NCBI GenBank assembly: GCA_031772625.1
Contig: CM062816.1
Span: 635,994,352 to 636,058,351, forward strand
Length of the DNA stretch: 64,000 nt
Origin: Pinus tabuliformis
Lineage: Eukaryota; Streptophyta; Pinopsida; Pinales; Pinaceae
Reading direction: 5' to 3'
Positions within the stretch are counted from its first letter, which is position 1. Every line of letters begins with the position of its first letter. The notes beneath the pieces were generated by a model, which saw only the letters and a list, made by a program, of their open reading frames with translations, was not told where the DNA came from and ran no database searches. Position numbers and translations under genes: made by a program. Below are positions 23,604 through 34,874 of the stretch, one piece after another.

Positions 23604-26122
23604 TGTAAGACCCTGTTATTGTAAAAGAAGATATTTTTATGTGTAATTATTATTAGTATGATGGAAAAGTGATGATGAGATGATCATCAAGGACACTGAT
23701 GTAATTAAATAAATAAAGTTTTAAATATAGCTGTAAATTGTGGAGATGGAGACAGTGGAGTAAAATATGCTTGCCCAAATCTGAAGCAAATCAAGTTTGA
23801 AATAAAATTCCTAATATATATATATATATACTCGGTGGGGGATAAACATTGAGAAAAGCATTGTTGGGGATAAAAGAAGGAATTTTAGGAAAAACTAAAG
23901 AAAAGCCTAGGCTAAAGGGGTAATATATCCCTATAAGGTAGGACGTTGTCATGAAAAAATAGGTTGGAAGAATAATGTTAAAAATAAATTATGTAGAACC
24001 AAGCGAGGTTACTGAGTCTCGCAAGGCATCTTAGCTCAGGGGGGGATCAAAAGTTGGTCCAATGTTGGGTGGATCTATGTCGTCTAGGGCACAATTCCCA
24101 AATCTATTATTAGTTACAAGAATAGTTAACTTACTACCAAAAGTTATGAAATTATCATGAGGATTATGTAAACTATCTGGGAGTTTTGTTGCTACGTTTA
24201 ATTTTTTTTACCTTGCAACTCTACATAGAATTGGTTATGGTATAATATTATTTTTATTTAAATTCAAAATTACTGTAGAATTACATGATATATGAATCTA
24301 TTTTAGAATTCGTGTATAATTACATGATATATGAATTTATTTCAGAATTACTGTAGAATTACTTGACATATGAATCTATTTCAGAATTTATGTAGAATTA
24401 CTTAATACATTATTTTATTTCAAATATGTTGCATAATTACTTGATGTATGAGTACAATTCAAAATAATTGCAAAATTAAGTGTTGCACGAATATAGCTCA
24501 AAATAGGGGCAGAATTACTTGATGTGTGAATATATTAAGCATAGATTCGAAAACTGTAGAAGGGAAGTATACATGTATGGATTCATGTGTGATGTATGGT
24601 TGATTGGAACAAAAGATAAATGTAAAAACCCTATACTATTAAGTGTTGAATAGTAGATTTGGTTGGCAGTAGAGAAGTGTGGTTGAGAAATCTCAACTCA
24701 TGTAACTAGGAAACACTATTCCTACCTGTGCAACACCCTGTTTCAGGGATCATTACCACTCTCAGTGGTAGGCAAGTGGAATTGAAAGATGCATATAGTC
24801 TAAAGTTAAATTTAGGAGGGACGATATGACCTTTGGGAAGGATAAAATCTAGACTCAAAAAATGAGCATTAAGGAAAGGAATTATAAAATTAATTGGTAA
24901 ACTCAAAATTATTGTAGAACTTTTGTTAAAGGTAGCTAAGGCTGGAGAATGAATTTTTTAAGAGATAGTTATGTTACTCAGAAAAATTGTACGCAGAGAG
25001 TCTCTATGCAATCGGGACTAAGTCTTCGTTAAGCGGGATACACATCCTTAACTCAGTTAGGGAGTTAAATCATGTAGAATATTTACTTTAGCTCATTCCT
25101 AGAAAAGAGAGGAAACTTCTACATTGGACAATCAAAGGTAGAGGCAGGTCTAGTTCAATTTGCCAGAGTTAACACGATGAGTGAATCATATCCTAACAAG
25201 TTTGGTAGGATCACGTTGAACGAGTGAATATTTTAAGAGTATTTGGCTAGTACATTCGGTAAAAAAAATAAAAACTATGAGAATTATTTAAAAACTATGA
25301 CCCACAAGTAAAATTATTCCCTAGTGAAGAAAATAATTCAAAATTCTCGTAGCACAGTCATTACAGAGAAATATTCATCAAGCCAAATAATGGAATATAT
25401 TTTTGGACAATAAGGAAAAATAACAAAATACATATCTGAAGGGTGTGGAAAAGCAATGAAATATACATCTGAACAATATGACAAAACGATGGAAAACATT
25501 TTTGAGAAGTAAGAAAAAATAATGGAATAGATTCCTGAACAATAAGTTGGATGTCAAAAAACAAATCATCAAGAAAATTATTGATTTCACTCCTGTGCAG
25601 CAAGACTACCATTCAGAGCTATTTATTAATCAAATTACTAGTATAAACTCTTCAAAATCCATACGATGATATAACTCTTCCATTAAATAATTTAACCTAA
25701 GAATGTTAATCCAACTTACACAGTTGAGGAATAAGAACAGGATAAGAAAAACAAGAAACAAGAGAGCAATATAAAATAATTTACATAAGGTTGTAAGAAA
25801 ATTAGATTTCAACGAAACGTAACAGACATAAAAACCTGAGATGATTTGATGAAGAAAATATTCAAACCGATGACAATGACTAAAAGTCAAAAATTGGATT
25901 CTTCGTAAATATACATGAATGATATAACATTTAGCAGGTAGATATTATTTATAAATATCCATGAACAATATAACTTTCAGCATGTAAACTCAATTGTATC
26001 CTTGCATACGAGGCAATTTTACAATAATATCAAAAAAAACCAATGGAAGCTCAAAACACTGAGTAACTGTACATGATATTCCCATGCAAGGATCCCATGG
26101 ACATTCAGCAACAACCCAAAAA

Positions 26123-27050
26123 ACATCAGTGTTCCTGGCACCGTCACCTCAAGACTTTACGAAATTCAATTATGATATTAACATGAAAAATACCTTTTCC
26201 AAATTGTAGTAGGACGACCTCATAGGAAGGTGAATATTGTATGACCAACCTAGAAAGGAGATGGGTGATAAGTCAGGGTACCATATCCATATTTAATAGC
26301 ACACAATAATTGGGAAAGAGGAGCAGTGGGGTACTTGTGTCAAACCCACCACAAGAATGAAGGCATTAGTGGAAAAATAACTCACTCTGCATAAATTAAT
26401 TATTAAAAAAATAAAGAAAATGAGAGAGGTTAGGCTGCCTAGTGAAAATCACACCAAATTGAAACCTCGCTGAAGCCAAGGCTATGGATAGGAAGAAAAA
26501 AACCAAGAAACTACCCCAACAAGACTTAGTAGAAGAAGTAAGAAATCATGCTTGAGACTGTAAATTAACCACTACGTTATAAAACATGGGCGCACCTCAT
26601 GCCCTCACCTCAAAGAGGTAGGGAATTCAATTACAATATTAACATGTAAATTCCCTTTTCCAAATTGCAATAAGATGGTCTGAGAGGAAGGCGAATGTTG
26701 TATCACCAACCTAATAAAGGAGATGGGTGCTAAGTGACGGTGTGCATATCCATAGGTGACAGTACACCATAACTGGGAAAGAGGAGCAGTGGGGTTCCTA
26801 TGTCAAACCCACCATGAGAATGGAGGCATTAGTGACATAATAGCTCAACGTGCATAACTTAGTTCTAAAACATGAAGAAAACAAGAGGGATTCGCCTTAC
26901 TTATGCAAATGGCACTCATTCGAGTCCTTGCTGAAGTAGAAGAAAAAAACCAATAGTCAACCCAAGTAGGACTTAGTAGAAGTAGTAAGAAATCATGCAT
27001 GAGCGTGTAAATTAACCACTAAATTGTAAAATAAAAACCCTTACCATAAT
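26123..27050 (+). repeat. tandem duplication of about 460 bp inside the 3' LTR
   Basis: The block beginning near CCGTCACCTCAAG (about 26141) and containing CCTTTTCCAAATTG recurs near 26600, running to GTAAATTAACCACTA in both copies. The 5' LTR has this block once (12955-13340). The copies have diverged, so the duplication is not recent. It does not separate coding regions. Confidence 0.8.
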
Positions 27051-27347
27051 TGTGAGGTACTGAGGGTTCCGCCATTGCATGGTTCCAAAACTAGTGCCAA
27101 CCTTGCGGTGGGTTGAATGTCGAACCTGTGCACCAAACAATAAGAGAAGAGAACCCAAGTTAAATTGTTGTTTTGAATGGAAGTAAATTGAAACTAGTTA
27201 CCAAGAAAACATAATGCAAAATTACTTAACAGAAGACATACGATTGATGTCAGTTCACCACCCAAAGCTTCTCATTGTGAAAAATCTAAAGAATATAGTT
27301 TAGGTGTAGGCCACTGAGTCATGAGGTTGCTTAGGTGATGCCATAAT

Positions 27348-28916
27348 TGTTGGCATTATGACACAGGTTTGGGACTATGACATAGGTGTTTTCCTTGATG
27401 GCAACTCACTCACATGATAGATCACAATTCAGGCTCTCAAAATAAAGGAAAAGGAGATATACACAGTCTCCACTTAAACAAGGTGCATATACATGTAGGA
27501 TCACTGATCAAAATTCATGTATGTGTATGCACACACTTTCATGCACAGAAAAGCACGTACATGTCAGAAAACTCAATTTTAGTCCATGGTATTTGGTCCT
27601 TGGTATTTGGATCTATGGTTTTGGACCATGGTATCTCTCTGAAGTGTTGAACCCAGGTATTTGGACCCAGGTATTGGTTCTAAGTGGTTTTGTACCATGG
27701 TATTCAGTAAGGCCTATGAATATAAAAGGGGAAGGAGATCATTAGGAAAAGGCACTCAAGCATTGATTATCTTATGAAGACCAAGATCTCGAAAATTGGT
27801 TATTGGGTTATCGTGCACAGATGGATCTGAACCAAGGAGGAACTTGAACACTAGAAGAAGTATAAGTTCTATTGATGGGTGAAGATCTTAAGGCTTGAAT
27901 AGTAGTCTTTTTGTGTGATTTTTGATCTATTATATTTAGCGAATGACATGATCTATAAATATGATAATCTAGGTATAACTGACGTCTGAATATTTGAAAA
28001 GCGGAAATTTTCTTTTATAGTTCTGTATGCAGGTTCGGCATAACAAAGACAGGTATACACATTGGTTCGATAATTCAAAACAACGTATATGTTGTTTTTC
28101 CTTAATATAGAAGTGTATGCATGCAGGTTCTTCATCTTGAAGTAGTGTACGTCTCATAGAATATGTTTTAGCTACTTTTGTTCATTGCGACAGTATTCTG
28201 GGTTCAGGATTGGTGTCTGGTTACTGTTACTGTATTCCGGTTACAGCATTCAGAGTAGTGGTTGTTTGAATAAGTTTTTTTTTTCGTTGGTGCAAAGGAG
28301 ATTGGTTGAGACAAATGTTTGATTGATGTTATTGATGGATCGAGTCTGAAAATTTATGAAACGTGGTCCCTAGAAGAAAAGAGAAGTTTGTAGCCTTCTG
28401 TAGATCAGCACCTACATACTAGTACATCAGCTAGTACAAGAGCTAAGGTGGTTGTAGCTCCCTTCCAGGAGAAGCTGGAGAAAAAGAGAAGGTTGTAGCA
28501 TTCTGCAGGTAGAAGCCTACATACTGGTATAAGAATGTACCAGTACAGAAATATTGTAAAAAGAAGTTTGTTATTAAAAGAAGATAGAAACGAATTGCAG
28601 TAGGTGGTTTTCACCCACATTGGGTTTCCACCTTGTATCTTGTGTTCATGTATGTGATGATCTATTCTGTTTTACTACACCTGTTTACTATTCTTATGGT
28701 TAATGAAGTTCTGATGCACTGGATAAAGATCAACATTTAATGGATTAACTAAATCATAAGTTTACTGTTATACACTGGTTGCTTTAGACATAGTTGCGTA
28801 TATACACATGTTACCACAATTGAAGTGGAATATATATATCTGAGTAAGAAAATGAGAAATTATTAATTTGATAATATTGACTCACCCCCCCCCCCCTCTC
28901 AGTATTATTTCCAACA
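27348..28916 (+). repeat. 5' LTR of copia-2
   Basis: 1569 bp, TGTTGGCATT...CCAACA. It contains repeated GGACCATGGTAT/TATTTGG motifs (27580-27705), a TATA box at 27721, and a run of 14 C just before the end (28885-28898). Confidence 0.92.
27721..27728 (+). promoter_or_regulatory. TATA box in copia-2 LTR
   Basis: TATAAAAG in the context CTATGAATATAAAAGGGG; the 3' LTR keeps it at 43140-43147. It is the likely core promoter of the element transcript, starting about 30 bp downstream. Confidence 0.65.
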
Positions 28917-28918
28917 AT

Positions 28919-28930
28919 TGGTATCAAAGC
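28919..28930 (+). promoter_or_regulatory. primer-binding site of copia-2
   Basis: TGGTATCAAAGC two bases after the LTR end, matching the initiator-Met type used by plant copia elements. Confidence 0.88.
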
Positions 28931-28976
28931 AGGTCCTTCAGAAGAAGCTTGATTGCTTGAAGGAAGATCTGTCATC

Positions 28977-30780
28977 ATGAGCAACTTTGAAAATGAGGCA
29001 TCCAATAGGCCACCAATCTTTGATGGGAGCAACTTAGTCTATTGGAATGTAAGAACCACAACCTATCTTCAATCTCTTGGTACAAAAGTTTGGGATATCA
29101 TGGAAGGAGGATACACATTTCCATAAGCAACTCCTACAGATACGATTGGTAAAAAGTAGTATGTAACAAATGCAAGGGTTGTCAATACACTCTTGGGGAG
29201 TCTATCTCAATCAGAATTCATCAAAGTTAGCAACTCAAAACCACCAAGGAAATATGGGACAAGATCATCCTAAGCTATGAAGGAGACGATTAGGTAAAAC
29301 GTGCAAAACTACAATCTCTTAGAATTCAATACGAAACTCTCAGAATGCACAATGACGAAAGTGTGGCTAATTATTTCTAATGAATAGATGAGATTGTTAA
29401 TCACATGAAAAATTTGGGTGAAGAGATTAAAGAAGTTACCTTAGTTGAAAAGGTTTTAAGATCCTTGTCTTCTAAGTTTGAATCAAAAGTTTCTACCATA
29501 GAAGAAAAGGAGAATCTTCAAAGTATTACGACGTCACAGCTACATAGAATCCTAACTGCTTTTAAAATGACAAAAGGGGGGCCATTAGACATGAGAGAAG
29601 CCGCATTCAAAGGAGAATACAGTGAGTCTAGGCACACGTCAGAAGAAGAGGAAGAATTAAACTTCATCAAGAACCTTTAACAGGGTTCTGGAAGATTCAG
29701 AGGTAAGCTACCTTTCAAATATTTTCCTTGTGGAAGAGTCGGTCACTATGCAGCCAAATTTCCTCATAAAGATAAGATTGATAAAGGTAAGGAACCATTT
29801 AGATGGAACATAAAACATAATGTAAGTAAGAAGAGTTATTATAGACATGAAGAGAGTGATGGACTTTCAAATAGTGATGAAGATGAACACGGTAATCATT
29901 ATAGACTTTTGATGGCTTTTGAGGACGATGATTTCTTGGATGCTATAGATGAAGATGATCTCTATGAAGAAATCTCTAAACATAAAATATGTTTAGAAGA
30001 AAAGAATATGATCATAGATACTCTGACATTCCAACTTGCTGAAAGGGAAAAACACAATGAAAAGTTAGAATATGAAATTGTGGGACATAGAAAAGATTTT
30101 GTGAAAACAAAAGCTCTTAGTTTTAGATTTGCTAAATAATCTGAAACTTTAGATGATATTATGAAAGTACAACGTTCTCCTCTAATCAAGATAGGTCTTG
30201 GATATACTGAAGGAGAATCTCAAGCACAAAAGCCATCCACCTCCAAAAGTTATATTGATGCAACAAGGAGAAGTGAACAGGTTGATAATCGTCAGCAAAG
30301 ACATAAAGTAGATCACCAGGTAAATCAATGTCAATCCACTTCAAGGATGAACAGAAGCTACAACCAACCGTTGGTAAATCATTCTCAATTTGCCTCAAGG
30401 ATGAATGTCAATGGAAACTAAAATCACCTGGATAATAGATTTGATAATTGCAGGAATTTCTTTAATGGCCAATGCTTTTCATGTCATAACTTTGGACACA
30501 AAGCTACTCAATGTGTTGCCTACAAGACCATCATGACTCAAGAAGCACGAAATCAAAGGAGCATGATTGGGATCATGAAGAGGACCTACAATAACTTTTC
30601 TTCTCTTGAAAATGAAATAGAATGCTCTAATTGTAACAACTTCGGTCATGAAGATTCTGAATGCAGGAGTATGTTTTGGCAAACAGCTCAGAAGGAGCAA
30701 CCTTCATTGGGTCCCAAAACTTGGAGAAACAAGAACCACAACCAGAAAGATGTGGTATACCCTTGTATGTGGAAGGACAA
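28977..30780 (+). pseudogene. copia-2 gag, broken
   Basis: Starts at ATG 28977 (MSNFENEASNRPPIFDG). The capsid block continues in shifting frames to the open piece at 29405-29680 (VEKVLRSLSSKFESKVSTIE). Zinc knuckles: a first remnant near 29722-29765 (CGRVGHYAAK, last Cys lost), then CFSCHNFGHKATQC near 30475-30520 and CSNCNNFGHEDSEC near 30622-30665, both complete CX2CX4HX4C. Between them is a long charged, probably coiled region (CLEEKNMIIDTLTFQLAERE) and a block ending RSPLIKIGLGYTEGE. The long insert between knuckles is typical of SIRE-like gag. Multiple stops. Confidence 0.82.
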
Positions 30781-32049
30781 GAAAATCAGTGGTACATCGA
30801 TAGTGGATGTTCAAAACATATGACATGTGATAAAGAAAAACTTCACTCATAGAGCGCCTTAGAAAAGGAAAGAAAGGTCTCATTCGGAAATGACACACCT
30901 GCATTCATTAAAAGTAAAGGTTCTCTTCTTCTGAAACAAAAAGTCAAAGCTAGAAATGTTATGTATGTTGATGGCTTAAAGCACAATCTATTGAGCGTTA
31001 GTCAAATGTGTGATCAAGGAAATGAGGTAATATTTCGATCAAATGGATGTATTGTTCATGAGCTTGATACAAGAGAAACAATGATTAAAAGCATAAGAAC
31101 TCCAAATAATTTATACATACTCAAGCGAGGACAACAAAAATTCTATCTAAGCAAGAATGATGAACACTGGATATGGCATAGAAGATTGGGGCATCTAAGA
31201 TTCTCTCAGATAAGGAAAGCATGCAAATATCAGGTAATTCATGATGTCCCTGACATCAGAAATCCAGAAAATACAATATGAAAATCATGTCAGTTTGGTA
31301 AGAAAACCAGAACTAATTTCCCTGAGAAGGAAGGATCAGCTAGTAAGCCACTTGAACTTCTCCATACTGATTTTTGTGGTCCATCAAGGAAAAATTCACC
31401 TCGAGGAGAAGAATAGTTTATATTTTTCATTGATGACTTTTCCAGGATGTGTTGGATAGGACTTCTGAAGCATAAAGATGAAGCTTTCGAAAAGTTCAAA
31501 GTTTTCAAAGCCTTGGTTGAAAATGAATCAGATCACAAAATCAAATTCCTCAGGTCTGATCGAGGAGAGGAATTTACCTTGGATGAATCTTTTGACTTTT
31601 TTGAAGAACTTGGAATAAGAAGGGAATTCTCTACTGCAAGGACTCCTCAGAAAAATGGAGTAGTGAAAAGGTTGAACAGAACAGTTCAACAAATGGCTCG
31701 TGCTATGCTTGATGAATCTGGAACTCCTGCAACCTTCTGGGGTGAAGCTGCATTTACTGTCGTTCCTATTCTCAACAAAACAAACGTTCGGGTAAACAAC
31801 ACTCAAACTGCTCATGAAATTTGGTATGGTAATACTCCTACAGTAAAATACTTCAATGTTTTTGGAAGCAAATGTTACATCAAAAGGACTAATGAAAATC
31901 TTGGCAAGTTTGAACCTAGATCAGATGAAGGTATTCTCCTTGGTTACTCTTCCCGAAGAAAAGGATATAAGTCTTACAATAAAAGACTTGGAAAAATTGT
32001 TGAAAGTATTGATTTGGTGGTTGATGAAGAAGGCAATAATTCAAAATAG
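30781..32049 (+). pseudogene. copia-2 protease and integrase, broken
   Basis: The protease active site is intact in WYIDSGCSKHMTCD (about 30790-30835). HNLLSVSQMCDQG follows at about 30982. The integrase zinc-binding region starts WHRRLGHLRFSQIRKA (about 31171-31220) and ends with a CX2C remnant in which the first Cys is kept. The core has FIDDFSRMCW (about 31424-31455), LRSDRGEEF (about 31549-31575) and the third acidic site region TPQKNGVVKRLNR, where the usual Glu is Lys. The open piece 31447-32049 is 200 codons, the longest copia-2 frame. Two stops and a frame change separate it from the protease. Confidence 0.88.
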
Positions 32050-32340
32050 ATAAAAACCGAAGATTTTGAAGACGAAGAGGACTATCCTTCAAAATTATAT
32101 CATACTAATGCTAAAGAAGAAACTTATGAGGCACCAGAAGAATAGATAAGAATAGAAGAAAAGACTCCTTCTAGATATGCTCAGAAGAACCATGCAGAAA
32201 CTCAAATTTCGGGGCAGAAAGAGGCAGGTGTTCAAACAAGAAGAACTATAATAGAAGCTTCAAGCTATCTAGCATTTCTCTCCTCCGTTGAGCCATGAAA
32301 TGTAAGTGAAGCATGAAAAGATGAATGCTGGGTCAAGGCC

Positions 32341-32503
32341 ATGAATGAAGAAATTGAACAGATTGAAAAGAATAATACTTGGGAATTGGTTCCTAGACCT
32401 AATGATAAAAATGTCATAGGGACCAAATGGATATTCAAAAACAAGCTGAACGAAAATGGAGATGTTATTAGAATCAAGGTCAGACTTCTTTGTAAAGGGT
32501 ATG
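32341..32503 (+). pseudogene. copia-2 RT, N-terminal part, cut by element T
   Basis: MNEEIEQIEKNNTWELVPRP, then VIGTKWIFKNKL, is the standard start of copia RT. The frame reaches KGY at 32502 and the next residues [13 protein letters not shown] appear only after element T, from 40677. The two halves fit exactly when the inserted element and one 5-bp target copy are removed. Confidence 0.92.
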
Positions 32504-33555
32504 TGTCATGCGGAAAGAGTTTATTTTGCGGACAAAACCGACTTCCCTAGAAAGCAAAGCTTTTCTAGTGACAAACAAAACAATCAAGCACTATCTTTCC
32601 CTAAATATGCATTTAAAATAAAAGAAACGAGGTGTTTAAGGCTTACCTCTAGTCCAACGCTTGTTTGTAGCAGCCAAGCCTCTTCGATCCAGATGAGCTC
32701 CTTCTCCTTGAAGCCTGCATTCACTAACAAGCAAACGATTACATAGCACCTAAATAACTCATATAATAGAACATATTCATCATAAAGACCAAGGAGTTTA
32801 TGAAACAAATTATATATAACAACTTGTTGAGAAAAATGAACTTAATTGTATTAATTGGAAACAAAAGAAACCATTACAACCAGTGCCTTGGTGTTGTGCA
32901 CGTCCCTCCCAGGGTCCAGCAAGAGTTCTCCTTTACTTTGATCAGCTCAGCCACTTCCAAATGAAGCTAAGAAAGGATTGGAATCTCTCCTCTCAAGCTC
33001 TAAAAGGGAGTCCCAATTTCAGCAGCATCTACCCTTAGGAATGTTTAGCTTTCAACCTCCCTTGCTTCTGGCCCAATGCCTGTATTTATAATGCTTTGGA
33101 GGAAGTTAAACAGGTCCACCATCAATGGGACAAGCCCCTCTTTCAAAGGGATAGCTCCCCTCTTCATGGGATAAGTTCCTCTTTCATTGAGATGCATGAA
33201 CCATCTGGAGGTGCTCAATCCACGTCAAACCGTCTTCTAGAATGCTCTAGAATCGACTGCAAGTAAGTTTTTTGAAGTAAAACTTGCGCCTTTTGACCTT
33301 TACAGGAGTACACACCCATCCCTTTACAGACAGAGTGTACAAGTACACAGGTATTATGTACTTGAGGTGCGGGCCCGCAGGTAAGAGTAAGAGAAAATGT
33401 GGAACCAGAGTTATATTGATTTTTTAAAGGTTTTCTCTCTTTTTTGGAGTTTGACATGAGGAGCAGAGGTATAAGACTTGCCAAGGAGGAAAGTATGGCT
33501 ATTGATGGAGCCATACTGACTGCAAATAGTCATGGTGACAAATTTTAGCGTAACA
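32504..33555 (-). repeat. 3' LTR of element T
   Basis: 1052 bp, homologous end to end to 39626-40673; on the minus strand it starts TGTTACG and ends CATGACA. It holds a TATA box on the element strand (33083-33090). Confidence 0.92.
33083..33090 (-). promoter_or_regulatory. TATA box in element T LTR, 3' copy
   Basis: TATAAATA on the minus strand, conserved in the 5' LTR at 40205-40212. A probable core promoter of the element. Confidence 0.6.
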
Positions 33556-33570
33556 GATTGCCCCCTAAAG
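33556..33570 (-). promoter_or_regulatory. polypurine tract of element T
   Basis: The element strand reads TTTAGGGGGCAATC directly before the 3' LTR start TGTTACG. Similar GGGGGCA motifs recur upstream at about 35534, 35563, 35858 and 35890 (see findings). Confidence 0.6.
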
Positions 33571-34870
33571 TGCGAGGTCTGTAGTAGATCATGGTTTTAT
33601 ATCATCTAGGAAGGGTGAAGAACTCTATTATTTCGAGGATTATCTTGTGGAGAGCCCAGTCGGAACCTGCAAATATTCAACACAAAATACATATATGATA
33701 TCATATCATCGCTGAGGTAGGCATTCCCATACTCAGATCAAAAACCTAACTAACAAACTAACTACTGCTCTGATATAGGAATGATTTCGCAATACATCAT
33801 AATCATAGACACATTTAGACACAGTATGGACGTAGCCATCTGTTTATAATTAGTCTACTGTATAATGAATACAAAACTCCTCGTAGCCTGGGTGGCGGAA
33901 ACTAGCTCCAGGGTCTTCATTTCTGCTTCCCGAAATAGTACGATTCTATCCATGCGAATAAATGAGTTGATGTCGAACATGGTAGAAACCACTTGATTAC
34001 CAGTCAATGATGTAAACCGTTAACAAGTGTGAGAGAGACCACCAGTGATGTCAATGGCTCTTAAAGTACCCAGTACAATCCATGAGATGTGAGTAGATGT
34101 ATTGATGTCGAACATGTCACGGAATCCTTTGATCGAAACTCAATGATGTAAACTGTCGTCAAAGGCAAGAAACTTGCCATTGAGGCATGCAGATTTCAAG
34201 GTACTGATGATTCATAGAGCATCTTTCTAGATAATGTGTTGATGTCAATAGAAAGTGATCCGTCTTAGGCAAGCCCACAACATGAAATCATAGATCAAGT
34301 TGAAGAAATGTAGCTGTAAGGACTAACTCAGGGATGGTCAAGATGGATGATAGGTATTTTGCAGATGAATGGTTTATTTGCAAGACTCCTCTTGAACACA
34401 TAACGACACTATAGATGGTTTGGTAACAATTGTCCCAAAGTTAATACCCGGAAACCGGTTGAAGACTTTCAATGTGGTTTGATCAACTATTAGGCAAAGG
34501 ATTTCCCAGCCCAGGTGAATGAAAAGTGTCGTGTTAAAGAGTGGTGATAAGGTTTTTCCGAGACAGAGTATAACAAATAGGCTCGTTTTCCTCTCTTTTC
34601 CCCCACCATTTATGGAAAGTGCCTCTTTATTTTTTACAAGCTTGAGGAGGATAAAATTTGCTTGATTATAAGCTCATCCTTCGGATGAGTCCAACTTAGT
34701 TTAGATTCGAACCCTAAGAAGGAGTGGTCTGTTCCTGTTTGTAATCGAATAGGTCCTTTACTGTGAAATTTTAACAAGTCCAGTATAGGAGAAACTCGGC
34801 GTTTTCCAATTTTAGAGAGTCTGAAAAACTTAAGAAGATTCCAAGGTTGACCTTTTTCGTAAATTTATGT
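33571..34870 (-). other. 3' non-coding region of element T, proximal part
   Basis: No coding domain. Three diverged units of about 135 bp start TTGATGTCGAACATG at about 33970 and 34106, and more weakly at about 34239; the first two share CAATGATGTAAAC. A short perfect hairpin GGCAAG/CTTGCC lies at 34164-34178. This is the start of a repeat-rich 3' region. Confidence 0.6.
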
Positions 34871-34874
34871 CTCC

